NCBI RefSeq assembly: GCF_964275005.1
Contig: NC_092698.1
Location: forward strand, 30,457,662 to 30,521,661
Length of the DNA stretch: 64,000 bases
Reading direction: 5' to 3'
Origin: Diadema setosum
Lineage: Eukaryota; Echinodermata; Echinoidea; Diadematoida; Diadematidae
Position numbers and translations under genes: made by a program
Shown here: in pieces, positions 47,232-58,308 of the stretch
How the letters are laid out: every line of letters starts with the position of its first letter
Position numbering within the stretch: the first letter of the stretch is position 1
Notes under the pieces: model-generated
Databases searched by the model: none
Told to the model about the DNA's origin: nothing
What the model saw: the letters and a program-made list of their open reading frames with translations, nothing else

Positions 47232-49173
47232 GTTTATGGTCGCGCATGTAATAATGATGTGCGCGTGTGGGCGCTTTCATTATTCAAACGATTCTCTAAA
47301 TCAGTCATTTGAATTAATAAAAATAGATGAGTAATTGACACTTCATCATCTACAGAAGTTTCTATCGTGACATCCCTTTGACATAATGTAAGTTTCCATA
47401 AATGATCTGTCAATATAAAGCGCATTTGACTTTTGACAACTCACAACTCTCATACGCACGTCTAAAAAGATCCCGCTTCATTCGGTCATCGCAAACAGCA
47501 GGGTAATGTTTTACCCAGTGAAGTAGTCCGCCCAAAGTTTATACAACTGGACCCCATGGTAGACCAGCAGCACTATGATATTGCAGCTGAGTATGGGCAA
47601 TCCAGCCATCTTGTCTTACAAATGGGAAATGAAAAAAAAAATTGTTATTTGGCTTCTTCTTTTTTTTACAACAACTTTTTTACAGCCTTTGATATTTTGG
47701 CTCAATGAAAATACATCGTCTGTATAACAGCTGATCGATTACTGCTTAATGACTTTCAAGAGAATGAGACCTTCAAGCTATATTCATACGAATATCTTCA
47801 AGAATTAGGCTGCCACTGTATCAAGCTACATTTGCGACAAATAATGTTATCGACAAGCTGATACAACGAACCTGCATGATTTACAAACACTACTACTACT
47901 AACACTATACTCTCGATGAGAAACTAATGTTGCGAAATCTGGGTATAGACCTCACTCACATGTTTTTTCTCACTTCGTTTAAGCAATGATAATAGCGCTC
48001 ATATCGAGCTGAAACTTTACTTTTATTTCTCTTTCTTTCCTTCTTTTTTCATATTTATAGTATCGTAGAGTATGGTATTGTCAGAGATTTTATTTTTTTT
48101 GGGGGGTATTTTTTTAAAACCATGAACATTGCTATATAAAATATTATATAAAGTTAGGTTCCAGAATTTGAGTGTGTGCTTACAAAGACAGTGAACAATG
48201 GACATGAATACCACCTTTTTAGAGCTTTGCTGACTAGGCTTCTGGTCTCTTGCTCCAAGGCACATTAAATGCTTTTATGTCTGAATTCGTGGTAAAAGGT
48301 AAACTGGATGCACATGAAAAAAAAAAAAGTAAGCACATGCTTCCATGTACTTGCATGCACTACATTTCAGGATGAATAAAGACTAAATTCCTCATGAATA
48401 AATTTAATGATAAAGCATTCAAACCTCGGCCATTGTCTGCGTTTTCACCACACACTCCCATACACACCAATTGACCCTGTGCAAAGTTAAAATAAATTTG
48501 TACAGTGGGTTGTAAATAGAGCAAACTCTGAACCCTAACTTAAAAATCAATATTGAATTTAATGAAATTAATTTATACTTTTATTTTTAATTACCTCCAA
48601 CAAAATTGCACTCTATTCAGCTATTACTCACATCAACGTCCGTGTTATCTGATACACACAGGTTTTGAACTATAAGGATACAAAATGGAGAATGTTTCTT
48701 TTTTTTTTTGTAACACCAAGTATGTACTTACAAACATGCGTCGAAAGGCATTTCCTGGTGGAAGTGCAATAGGTCCTACTAAAACCAAACCAAAACAGAA
48801 ACTCATAGATTTTTTTTTTCCAGTTTTCACACTTTTCCATATGTATTGGAAACGTACTGCGTGTGATTGTGAACTTTTTTTTTTCTTATGACTTATTCTG
48901 TTCTCAAAAACTTTTAATCAAATACTCCGTTGGCGGTGTGTTATTTTTTTTTTTACACACACACACACACAAAACCCAAAACACCAAACAAACAACCCAG
49001 TAATTTCTTCACCAAAATTATAACGTGATTAACTAGTTTGGCTTTTCCTTTGTCTGGCAAATCAATACCAAAAAGAATGCCTTCCCTACTCAACTGTTGC
49101 AAATTAACATAATCCAAAATAGCACTGCGCTTTTCCTAAGCCTTCCTGGAAAATTCACATGTATGAAATAACT

Positions 49174-49218
49174 ACCGATAAATACCGATAAACGCTGATA
49201 AATACCGATAAACACCGA
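49174..49218. repeat. Short 'ACCGATAAATACCGATAAAC' minisatellite
   Basis: About four units of a 10-12 bp CCGATAAA-containing repeat. Confidence 0.75.
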
Positions 49219-50219
49219 TCACAATCATCAATCGTCAGCTGCTAGTTGTTGCAACCACAGCACCGCGAAGTCCATGGGAATAGCGCGACGAAAAAATGAT
49301 TTCGCGTCATTTACAGTTAAATATTAACAGATGTAGCCACAACTGCTTAGTTTTATAGACTCATAATGGGGAAGACAAATTGAAATGACACAAATTTCAT
49401 TCCTTTTTTTTTTGAAAAACAACGATCTTAAATTTGCTCCCAGGCTCAGATAAAGCAGCCATGTCTGGAGTGTTCGTGTACGTTACGTGGGAGACCATTA
49501 CCATTGACTTTGCACGTAAAACGTGCATCTATTACGGAAGTGAATGCGGGCCTCGCACGGCAACGCTAACATCAGCACCGAACTAGAAATAAAAAAAGAT
49601 GATAATCCCTAGGGGCTAGTGTCAGTCAATGGGGAAAAAGCACCTAAAGTGCTAACACAAACGGCGGAGCTCGGTTCAGCTAACTACATGCTAACACCGA
49701 GCCCAACACCAGCAACCAGAAATACGTCATGATTTTGAGGTCAACCTCCCTACACCGACTGACTTCAAGTTCGGTTTTATCGCCGGTGCTAAGCTAGCAC
49801 CAAACTTGAAATCACCCTCTGTAGTAACGTTGTACGTGTAGTATTTAACGAGTGTTTACTGCGTAAAAAATGTTCGAAATACTATATGAATGGAGCCGCA
49901 TCACACGCACGCAAACTGCATACGGATTGACACGCATGTAGTATGAGCTGTGCGGCCACGTGTGCTCGTCGAGCCGTACAAAGGCTATTATTGTATCCGC
50001 ATTTCTCATTTGCATATGAAATAATGAACGTCCTCTCTCTCTCTCTCTCTCTCTGTATGTGTAGACCTATGTGTAAAGTGCACAGTGCATTGGCTCATTG
50101 CGTGCATGCAGCAAGGCTGCACACACAAGTTGGGCATATGTACCGGCGCGTTTCAGCGATTTTGACATGATTTTTACTCAAAATATTGAAAACCTTTCGA
50201 TGAATGCGAATATAGAGTA

Positions 50220-50371
50220 ATGCAAATGACTCTTCGTATGATTTCGGTTACGGGTTATGGTGTTTATTTACTGATGTTTTCTCGAGATTTAATGATATTC
50301 GACTGAGAAACTGGTAATACCACAAGTTTGTAATTGTGTCTTGAATGTTTGGCATTCTGTATCTATATAAA
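50220..50371 (+). promoter_or_regulatory. U2 copy 1 promoter: octamer, PSE-like element, TATA
   Basis: ATGCAAAT octamer at 50220-50227 (-170), PSE-like GTCTTGAATGTTTGG at about 50338-50352 (-52), and TATATAAA at 50364-50371 (-26). The CTTGAATGT core is shared with my memory of the vertebrate U2 PSE. A TATA box on a Pol II U2 gene is known from sea urchins. A second octamer (ATTTGCAT) lies at 50008-50015. Confidence 0.8.
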
Positions 50372-50389
50372 TCATAATCACAAATCGTT

Positions 50390-50579
50390 ATCGCTTCTCG
50401 GCCTTTTGGCTAAGATCATGTGTAGTATCTGTTCTTTTCAGCTTAATATCTGAAACGCGACTCACCGAGTCGCTTGTATATTAAACTGATTTTTGAACCT
50501 AGGCCATGGAATAGGGGCTTGCTCCATCCTGGCCACGGGTTGGCCCGGTATTGCAGTACCTCCGGGATCGGCCCACCCC
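50390..50579 (+). ncRNA. U2 snRNA: U2 spliceosomal snRNA, copy 1
   Basis: Starts ATCGCTTCTCGGCCTTTTGG, the hallmark 5' stem-loop of U2, and keeps the branch-site recognition element GTGTAGTATCTG, the Sm site (GATTTTTGA) and the 3' stem-loop CCCGGTATTGCAGTACCTCC. About 190 nt, the usual U2 length. U2 pairs with the intron branch site in the spliceosome. Compared from memory with vertebrate U2 it has ATCATGTG for ATCAAGTG and paired changes in stem IIa. The ends are set by homology, within about 2 nt. Confidence 0.97.
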
Positions 50580-50592
50580 TAAGGGGGTAAAA

Positions 50593-50608
50593 TTACAATA
50601 AAGAAAGA
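50593..50608 (+). terminator. U2 copy 1 3' box
   Basis: TTACAATAAAGAAAGA, 14 nt past the mature end. It fits the snRNA 3' box core AAARNNAGA that directs Integrator processing. Confidence 0.75.
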
Positions 50609-50952
50609 ATCTCCGTCCTCATCCTCCTAACTTTGTTATAGCTCATTCCTCTTTTCCTTTCCATCCCCGGCCTCTCCATGCCTCTTTATTAATCATTGTA
50701 TTCGATTTCTTTTCTTCCACCTTTTGTGTTATTCCTCATTTTCTATAGAATTTCGCAAATTTCTGCATCTGTTCTTCAAGTTCGTCATCATAATAATGTT
50801 CTTACTTCTTCATAGTTGAGGTTAATTTCATACAAGAAGAATAATGAATCATTAACAGCACAAGAGATGAAATTATCATGTTTACAATGTGAAAATACAT
50901 AAAAACAATATCATTGTTAAATAATCTGTAAAAGTTACAGTGATGATGTATA

Positions 50953-51813
50953 CACTCAGCAAAAAAAAAAAAAAGAAGAAGAAAGTAAACACTTTTTAAA
51001 AGCTCATATTTCTCATAGAATATTAAGCTAAACATTAATGTTTTATATACCACGTTAAAGGCAGTTCAATTGGCTATCAACCTGGTACGTGTGAAAAGGG
51101 AAACTTTACGCATGAGTGAACGTATGTTTTTCTCTTCAAAGGCACAAAAGAAAAATTGCAAAAATTGAAAATGTCTCATTCATGCGTATCTGCCCTTCCA
51201 TATAACGATGAGAACAAAAGACAAATCTAACATAATAGTAAACACAAATTAATACGGAAATTTACCCATTGACTTGTATAATGTCTTTGTAGCCTTCAAA
51301 GATAAAGAAAGGCAAAAAATGTTGGAGAAAATGAAAAATAATCTGTCAAATCCAAATTCAAATGACATTGGAAAAAAGCAATATTAACAAAAATGGTAGA
51401 AATTTCAAATGATGTTTCTAATTAAGGACATTGAAAGTTATAACTAGTTCTTGAATTTGTCTCATGAATTCTTAATTCCCTAATCCAAAAGAATGAAATA
51501 AAAAAAACTGTCCATTTTACCACCTTTGCATTTTACTCTGTATGATATTTGAATTTTAGTTGACAGAAAATTCTTATTTCCTTTTTTAATTTCCCACTGT
51601 GTTTTTCTTTGAGGTATTAAAAGGATACAAGGGAACGAAAACTTTTGCTATATATTAAGTCATGTCTCTCATTGCATTAAAATTGTTTTTTTGTTTGTTA
51701 TCATTGCTATCTTGAAGGGTATTTGCAAATGAATCACTACATGTGAAATTATGCAATTTTTACTTCTGTGCCTTGGAAGGCATAAACGAATGTGTTCACT
51801 CATGCATAAAAAA
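50953..51813. mobile_element. Element X in unit 1 (right end missing)
   Basis: The left end CACTCAGCAAAAAAA and about 165 bp of left arm match, inverted, the segment 56805-56952. The copy stops inside the right arm at the unit junction. No ORF; non-autonomous DNA element, probably with a TA target. Confidence 0.75.
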
Positions 51814-52384
51814 GCTCGGTTCAGCTTACGACATTCAACACCGAGCCCACCACCAGCAACCGGAAATACGTCATAATTTTGAGGTCAACCTCCCTACACA
51901 TACTGACTTCAAGTTCGGTTTCATCGCCGGTGCTATGGTGCTGAGCTAGCACCAAACTTGAAATCACTCTCTGTAGTACGTGTAGTATTTAACTAGTGTT
52001 TACTGCGTAAAAAAAAAAAAAAAAAAAAAAAATGTTCGAAATACTATATGAATTGAGCCGGATCGCACGCACACAAGCTACATACGGATTGACACGCATG
52101 TATAAGTGAGAGCTGTGCGGCCACGTGTGCGTCATGCATGCGGCTGCTTGTCGAGCAGTACAAAGGGTAATAATATATCCGCATTTCTCATTTGCATATG
52201 AAATAATGTGTGTGTGTGTGTGTGTAGATCTACGTGTGAAGTGTAGACCTACAGTGCTTTGGCTCGTTGCGTGCAGCAAGGCTGCACACACAAGTTGGGC
52301 ATTTGTACCGGCGCGTTTCAGCGATTTTGACATGATATTTACTCAAAATATTGAAAACCTTTCGATGAATGCGAATATAGAGCA

Positions 52385-52536
52385 ATGCAAATGACTCTTC
52401 GTATGATTTCGGTTGCGGGTTATGGTGTTTATTTACTGATATTTTCTTGAGATTTAATGATATTTGACTGAGAAACTGGTAATACCACAAGTTTCTAATT
52501 GTGTCTTGAATGTTTGGCATTCTGTATCTATATAAA
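52385..52536 (+). promoter_or_regulatory. U2 copy 2 promoter: octamer, PSE-like element, TATA
   Basis: Octamer 52385-52392 (-170), PSE-like about 52503-52517, TATATAAA 52529-52536 (-26). Far octamer at 52190-52197. Confidence 0.8.
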
Positions 52537-52554
52537 TCATGATCATAAATCGTT

Positions 52555-52744
52555 ATCGCTTCTCGGCCTTTTGGCTAAGATCATGTGTAGTATCTGTTCT
52601 TTTCAGCTTAATATCTGAAACGCGACTCACCGAGTCGCTTGTATATTAAACTGATTTTTGAACCTAGGCCATGGAATAGGGGCTTGCTCCATCCTGGCCA
52701 CGGGTTGGCCCGGTATTGCAGTACCTCCGGGATCGGCCCACCCC
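52555..52744 (+). ncRNA. U2 snRNA: U2 spliceosomal snRNA, copy 2
   Basis: Identical to copy 1 as far as I can read, 2165 bp downstream. It has the same octamer, PSE-like and TATA elements and 3' box, so it is probably transcribed. Confidence 0.97.
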
Positions 52745-52757
52745 TAAGGGGGTAAAA

Positions 52758-52773
52758 TTACAATAAAGAAAGA
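52758..52773 (+). terminator. U2 copy 2 3' box
   Basis: Same AATAAAGAAAGA core at the same distance as in copy 1. Confidence 0.75.
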
Positions 52774-53113
52774 ATCTCCGTCCTCATCCTCCTAACTTTG
52801 TTATAGCTCATTCCTCTTTTCCTTTCCATCCCCGGCCTCTCTATGCCTCTTTTCTTATTCATTGTATTCGATTTCTTTTCTTCTACCTTTTGTGTTACAC
52901 CTCATTCTTTATAGAATTTCGCAAATTTCAACATCTGTTCTTCAAGTTCGTCATCATTATAATGTTCCTACTTCTTCATAGTTGGGGTTAATTTCCTATA
53001 AGAGGAACAACGAATCATTAACAGCACAAGCGATGAAATTATCATGTTACAATGTGAAAATACATAAAAACAAGATCATTGTTAAATCTGTAAAATTACA
53101 GTGATGATGTATA

Positions 53114-53986
53114 CACTCAGCAAAAAAAAAAAAAAAAAAAAAGAAGAAGAAGAAAGTAAACACTTTTTAAAGCTCATATTTCTCATAGAATATTAAGCTA
53201 AACATTTATGTTTTATATACCACGTTAAAGGCAGTTCAATTGGCTATCAACCTGGTACGTGTGAAAAGGGAAACTTTACGCATGAGTGAACGTATGTTTT
53301 TCTCTTCAAAGGCACAAAAGAAAAATTGCAAAAATTGAAAATGTCTCATTCATGCGTATCTGCCCTTCCATATAACGATGAGAACAAAAGACAAATCTAA
53401 CATAATAGTAAACACAAATTAATACCGAAATTTACCCATTGACTTGTATAATGTCTTTGTAGCCTTCAAAGATAAAGAAAGGCAAAAAATGTTGGAGAAA
53501 ATGAAAAATAATCTGTCAAATCCAAATTCAAATGACATTGGAAAAAAGCAATATTAACAAAAATGGTAGAAATTTCAAATGATGTTTCTAATTAAGGACA
53601 TTGAAAGTTATAACTAGTTCTTGAATTTGTCTCATGAATTCTTAATTCCCTAATCCAAAAGAATGAAATAAAAAAAAAACTGTCCATTTTACCACCTTTG
53701 CATTTTACTCTGTATGATATTTGAATTTTAGTTGACAGAAAATTCTTATTTCCTTTTTTAATTTCCCACTGTGTTTTTCTTTGAGGTATTAAAAGGATAC
53801 AAGGGAACGAAAACTTTTGCTATATATTAAGTCATGTCTCTCATTGCATTAAAATTGTTTTTTTTTTTTGTTATCATTGCTATCTTGAAGGGTATTTGCA
53901 AATGAATCACTACATGTGAAATTATGCAATTTTTACTTCTGTGCCTTGGAAGGCATAAACGAATGTGTTCACTCATGCATAAAAAA
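53114..53986. mobile_element. Element X in unit 2 (right end missing)
   Basis: Same structure and same truncation point as in unit 1, so the truncation was copied during array growth. Confidence 0.75.
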
Positions 53987-54179
53987 GCTTGGTTCAGCTT
54001 ACGACATTCAACACCGAGCCCACCACCAGCAACCGGAAATACGTCATAATTTTGAGGTCAACCTCCCTACACATACTGACTTCAAGTTCGGTTTCATCGC
54101 CGGTGCTATGGTGCTGAGCTAGCACCAAACTTGAAATCACTCTCTGTAGTACGTGTAGTATTTAACTAGTGTTTACTGC

Positions 54180-54210
<31 letters not shown>

Positions 54211-54382
54211 GTTCGAAATACTATATGAATTGAGCCGGATCGCACGCACACAAGCTACATACGGATTGACACGCATGTATAAGTAAGAGCTGTGCGGCCA
54301 CGTGTGCGTCATGCATGCGGCTGCTTGTCGAGCAGTACAAAGGGTAATAATATATCCGCATTTCTCATTTGCATATGAAATA

Positions 54383-54434
<52 letters not shown>

Positions 54435-54589
54435 CTACGTGTAAAGTGTAGACCTACAGTGCTTTGGCTCGTTGCGTGCAGCAAGGCTGCACACACAAGT
54501 TGGGCATTTGTACCGGCGCGTTTCAGCGATTTTGACATGATTTTTACTCAAAATATTGAAAACCTTTCGATGAATGCGAATATAGAGCA

Positions 54590-54741
54590 ATGCAAATGAC
54601 TCTTCGTATGATTTCGGTTACGGGTTATGGTGTTTATTTACTGATATTTTCTCGAGATTTAATGATATTCGACTGAGAAACTGGTAATACCACAAGTTTG
54701 TAATTGTGACTTGAATGTTTGGCATTCTGTATCTATATAAA
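54590..54741 (+). promoter_or_regulatory. U2 copy 3 promoter: octamer, PSE-like element, TATA
   Basis: Octamer 54590-54597 (-170), PSE-like GACTTGAATGTTTGG at about 54708-54722, TATATAAA 54734-54741 (-26). Far octamer at 54367-54374. Confidence 0.8.
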
Positions 54742-54759
54742 TCATAATCATAACTCGTT

Positions 54760-54949
54760 ATCGCTTCTCGGCCTTTTGGCTAAGATCATGTGTAGTATCT
54801 GTTCTTTTCAGCTTAATATCTGAAACGCGACTCACCGAGTCGCTTGTATATTAAACTGATTTTTGAACCTAGGCCATGGAATAGGGGCTTGCTCCATCCT
54901 GGCCACGGGTTGGCCCGGTATTGCAGTACCTCCGGGATCGGCCCACCCC
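54760..54949 (+). ncRNA. U2 snRNA: U2 spliceosomal snRNA, copy 3
   Basis: Identical to copies 1 and 2 through the mature RNA; the first difference is a T-to-C just past the 3' end. 2205 bp downstream of copy 2. All promoter elements are conserved. Confidence 0.97.
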
Positions 54950-54962
54950 CAAGGGGGTAAAA

Positions 54963-54978
54963 TTACAATAAAGAAAGA
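54963..54978 (+). terminator. U2 copy 3 3' box
   Basis: Same AATAAAGAAAGA core at the same distance as in copy 1. Confidence 0.75.
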
Positions 54979-55326
54979 ATCTCCTTCCTCATCCTTCTAA
55001 CTCTGTTATAGCTCATTCCTCTTCCTCCTTTCCATCCCTGGCCTCTCCATGCCTCTTTATTATTTATTGTATTCGATTTCTTTTCTTCTACCTTTTGTGT
55101 TATTCCTAATTTTCTATAGAATTTTCGCAAATTTCTACATCATTCTGTTCTTCAAGTTCGTCATCATTATAATGTTCCTACTTCTTCATAGTTGGGGTTA
55201 ATTTCATATAAGAAGAACAAAGAATCATTAACAGCACAAGAGATGAAATTATCATGTTACAATGTGAAAATACATAAAAACAAGATCATTGTTAAATAAT
55301 CTGTAAAATTACAGTGATGATGTATA

Positions 55327-56952
55327 CACTCAGCAAAAAAAAAAGAAGAAGAAAGTAAACACTTTTTTAAAGCTCATATTTCTCATAAAATATTAAGCTA
55401 AACATTAATGTTTTATATACCACGTTAAAGGCAGTTCAATTGGCTATCAAATTTCTCATTCATGCGTATCTCTCCTTCCATATAACGATGAGAACAAAAG
55501 ACAAATCTAACATAATAGTAAACACAAATTAATGCGGAAATTTACCCATTGACCTGTATAATGTCTTTGTAGCCTTCAAAGATAAAGAAAGGCAAAAAAT
55601 GGAGAAAATGAAGAATAATCTGTCAAATCCAAATTCAAATGACATTGGAAAAAAAGCAATATTAAAAAAAATGGAGGAAATTTCAAATGTTGTTTCTAAT
55701 TAAGCACATTGAAAATTATAGCTAGTTCTTGAATTTCTCTCATGAATTCCATTTCATGAAGTCCATTTTATCACCTTTGTATTTTACTCTGTATGATATT
55801 TGAATATCAGTTGGCAGAAAATTCTTATTTCCTTCTTTAGTTTCCCACTGTGTTTTTGTTGAGGATTAACAAGATACAAAGCAACGAAAACTTTGCGTTA
55901 AATTTGTCTTTTGTTATCATTGCTATCTTGAAGGGCATTTGCAAATGAATCACTACATGTGAAATTATGCAATTTTTACTTTTGTGCCTTGGAAGGCAAA
56001 AACGAATTTTCCCTTAACAGGGATGTCCATGCTTACCCCACGCGCCATCGTAATGATTTCCATTTGAATAACCCTAAACTCCTATTAGCTCAAAAATCAA
56101 TTCGGCATAACGGGCCTGATATTTGGAATTCACTCCCTCTCCACATAAAACAGTGCACATCTCTCTATTCCTTTAATGCAAATACAAAGAAATATTTCTT
56201 GGCACAATATCATACGGTACAGTAATCATTAAACATGTACCTCTTATACTCAACAACAAGGCAATATTTGGTCCACCCCCTTTTCCTTTTCTTTTACTTT
56301 GCTGCTTGACCCTTCGCCCATATTATAACATATCCAATCATTTTCTTAGAAGTGCTGACCATCAACACTTTCGCGCTGCATCACCTGCACACGCACTCAC
56401 AGGCACCACTCCTGTTTACCAAGTAATTGTATAAAACTGGATTTACACGCACTTTAACATGGCCCATCTGTATTAGTGTTCAAGTACTACAATAAAAAAT
56501 GGTAATTTAACTCTGGCTGTCCGTCTGTTCAAGCACGGCTTATAACGGCGGCCCTCTGCATCATATGTATATATTATATATTGTACTGTCAATTAAGTCA
56601 TTATTGGCCATATAAACATTTTGTATGTTATTTAACGTTTCATTTGTCTTTACATACAAAATATGACTTACTATGTAATATGTCAATAATTTTCAGAATT
56701 GTATTTGTGTAATTGAACCTGCCTTTGTTATTTTTGTTATTCTGAAAGAAAATATGAAATGCAGAAAATAAAATCTTTTCAAACAAAAAAAAAAACAATT
56801 TCTTCACTCATGCATAAAAAAATTCCCTTTGCATTAACCTACCAGGTTGACAGCCAATTAAATAACCTTTAATATGGTATATAACACAAAGAGTTTATGT
56901 AAAATATGCACTGCAAAAAGTATTTATTTATTTGGTTTTTTTTTGCTGAGTA
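55327..56952. mobile_element. Element X in unit 3, both ends present, interrupted by a LINE
   Basis: Left end CACTCAGCAAAA at 55327, right end TTTTGCTGAGTA at about 56941-56952. The arms align through AAAGG, AATTGGCT.TCAACCTGGTA and CATGAGTGAA-type blocks. Part of the left arm (about 100 bp) is deleted here relative to units 1 and 2. Confidence 0.75.
56010..56796 (+). mobile_element. 5'-truncated CR1-like LINE inserted in element X
   Basis: It begins inside the protein C-terminus (VHAYPTRHRNDFHL, then GPDIWNSLP and YSFNANTKKYF), stops at about 56225, and continues with a 3' UTR to AATAAAATC and a poly(A) run. The peptide matches the C-terminal wording of the LINE at 34647. Flanking AATTT on both sides may be the target duplication. 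Confidence 0.82.
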
Positions 56953-57017
56953 CATATATGAAATTAGTATATAATATTAGTAGATGAATTAATGTTAAAT
57001 TAATTATTAATTAATGT

Positions 57018-57582
57018 CAAAGGGGAAGTCCACCTTCATGTAAATAAGGATTGAGAGAATGCAGCAATATTAGTAGAACACATCAGTGAAAGTTTGAGGA
57101 GAATCAGGTAATCAGTTCAAAATTATGAATTTTTAAAGTATCTGCGCAGTCACTGCTGGATGAGAAGACTTCTACAGTGTATGATGTCACATGCGTACAA
57201 CGATATAAGGAAAATAAAAAGAGAATTTCACAAAACTTTACTTTTTTGATAAAGTGCACATTTCTTCGACTGGTTACTGACATATGTTAAGGGTAATATT
57301 ATTTCCGTTGCCTTCTGAAAGAGAGAAGTGAAGTGTTCTTTTGTTTTGTTAGAAAAATGGAAATATGTTGAATTTTCTTTATTCTTTCTTTATATCGTTG
57401 TACACATGTGACATCACAAGCTATACTAGTCTTTTTATCCAGCCGTGACTGAGCAGAAACTTCAAAAATTCATAACTTTTGAACGGATTGTCCGATTTTC
57501 CTCAAACTCTCACTGATGTGTATTAGTAATATTGCTGCATTCACTCAACCCACATGTCTATAAAGGTGAATTTGTCCTTTAA
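57018..57582. mobile_element. Palindromic MITE with arms over 200 bp
   Basis: AAAGGGGAAGTCCACCTTCA at the left and its diverged complement at the right. The arms align through AATGCAGCAATATTA, ACATCAGTGA and TTTGAGGA. It shares the AAAGG terminus with the MITEs at 8281, 10673 and 16157. No coding sequence. Confidence 0.82.
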
Positions 57583-58308
57583 GATTACAGTAAGAATACA
57601 TAGATATATGTATAAATATATATAAGTAAATAAAATTAGTAAATACAAAAGGAATAGACATTTGGCACATGCCTTAAGGATATAAAATTATTTTTCTTTT
57701 TTGGTAATCAAGCTGTATATTGTGAGTGATTTGATTAAGATTTGGCAAACTACATGAAACGGAATACACATACTGCGGATATATAAGTTTTCTAAGTTAC
57801 GATTTACACTGTATAAGAACATTTTCCTAATCAATGCAATTTCTACCAAGAAATATTTCACACACATTTTCCCCCGTTCCCTCTAAACTTTCTACCTGTA
57901 TCAAAGTAAGTCCACTATCAAAAACCGGTTCACAATATTAAAAAATTGGGCAAAATATAGCCAATTTGAATTTGTATAAGATCAGGCATTGGAAGATTAT
58001 ACTGTTTCATCATTCTAAACACACACAATTTACAACACAATAAACATATGCAAGTATTTTAACATTTTCAACATATGACAATCATCAAAATAATGCTTCA
58101 GCTAAGGGTGAGTTTGAAGCAATTGATTATTATAACGCTAACCACACACTCTTGTGTATTGTTCTTTTTTCGTTACATTTTTTATCTATGATTTGCATCA
58201 TACATAGTGATTTGTCCTTTCAAATTGTTTGATAGTTGAATAGAAAAAGAAATGAACGAATGAATACAGGAATTGATAAATGTATCACCTTGTAAAATGT
58301 ATTTCATG
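57583..58308. other. AT-rich intergenic stretch
   Basis: Nothing recognisable: no ORF with motifs, no clear repeat. Confidence 0.5.

Larger units (their letters stand above)
46101..49668. other. Intergenic stretch before the U2 array
   Basis: AT-rich with many homopolymer T runs, a 27-bp palindrome (47205-47231) and a short GATAAATACC minisatellite (about 49174-49218). No gene supported. Confidence 0.5.
49669..51813 (+). repeat. U2 array unit 1
   Basis: 2145-bp unit starting at GCTCGGTTCAGC and ending in ACTCATGCATAAAAAA. It contains an octamer-bearing 5' flank, one U2 gene and a partial X element. It differs from units 2 and 3 by a (CT)n tract in place of (GT)n near 50033 and by lacking the long poly(A) near -540. 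Confidence 0.9.
51814..53986 (+). repeat. U2 array unit 2
   Basis: 2173-bp unit, near-identical to unit 1 downstream of U2 and to unit 3 upstream of U2. Carries (A)n at about 52011-52031 and (GT)n at about 52207-52226. Confidence 0.92.
53987..56952 (+). repeat. U2 array unit 3, with complete right end and LINE insertion
   Basis: The 5' half matches unit 2, with longer (A)n (about 54183-54209) and (GT)n (about 54385-54430). The 3' half has a shortened X left arm, a LINE at 56010-56796, and then the full right arm of X, which units 1 and 2 lack. Confidence 0.88.

Noticed and set aside
51743-54599. Short ORFs repeated in the U2 units
   Set aside because: They repeat because the units repeat. 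They cross the poly(A)/GT tracts and the U2 5' flank and show no coding signature.
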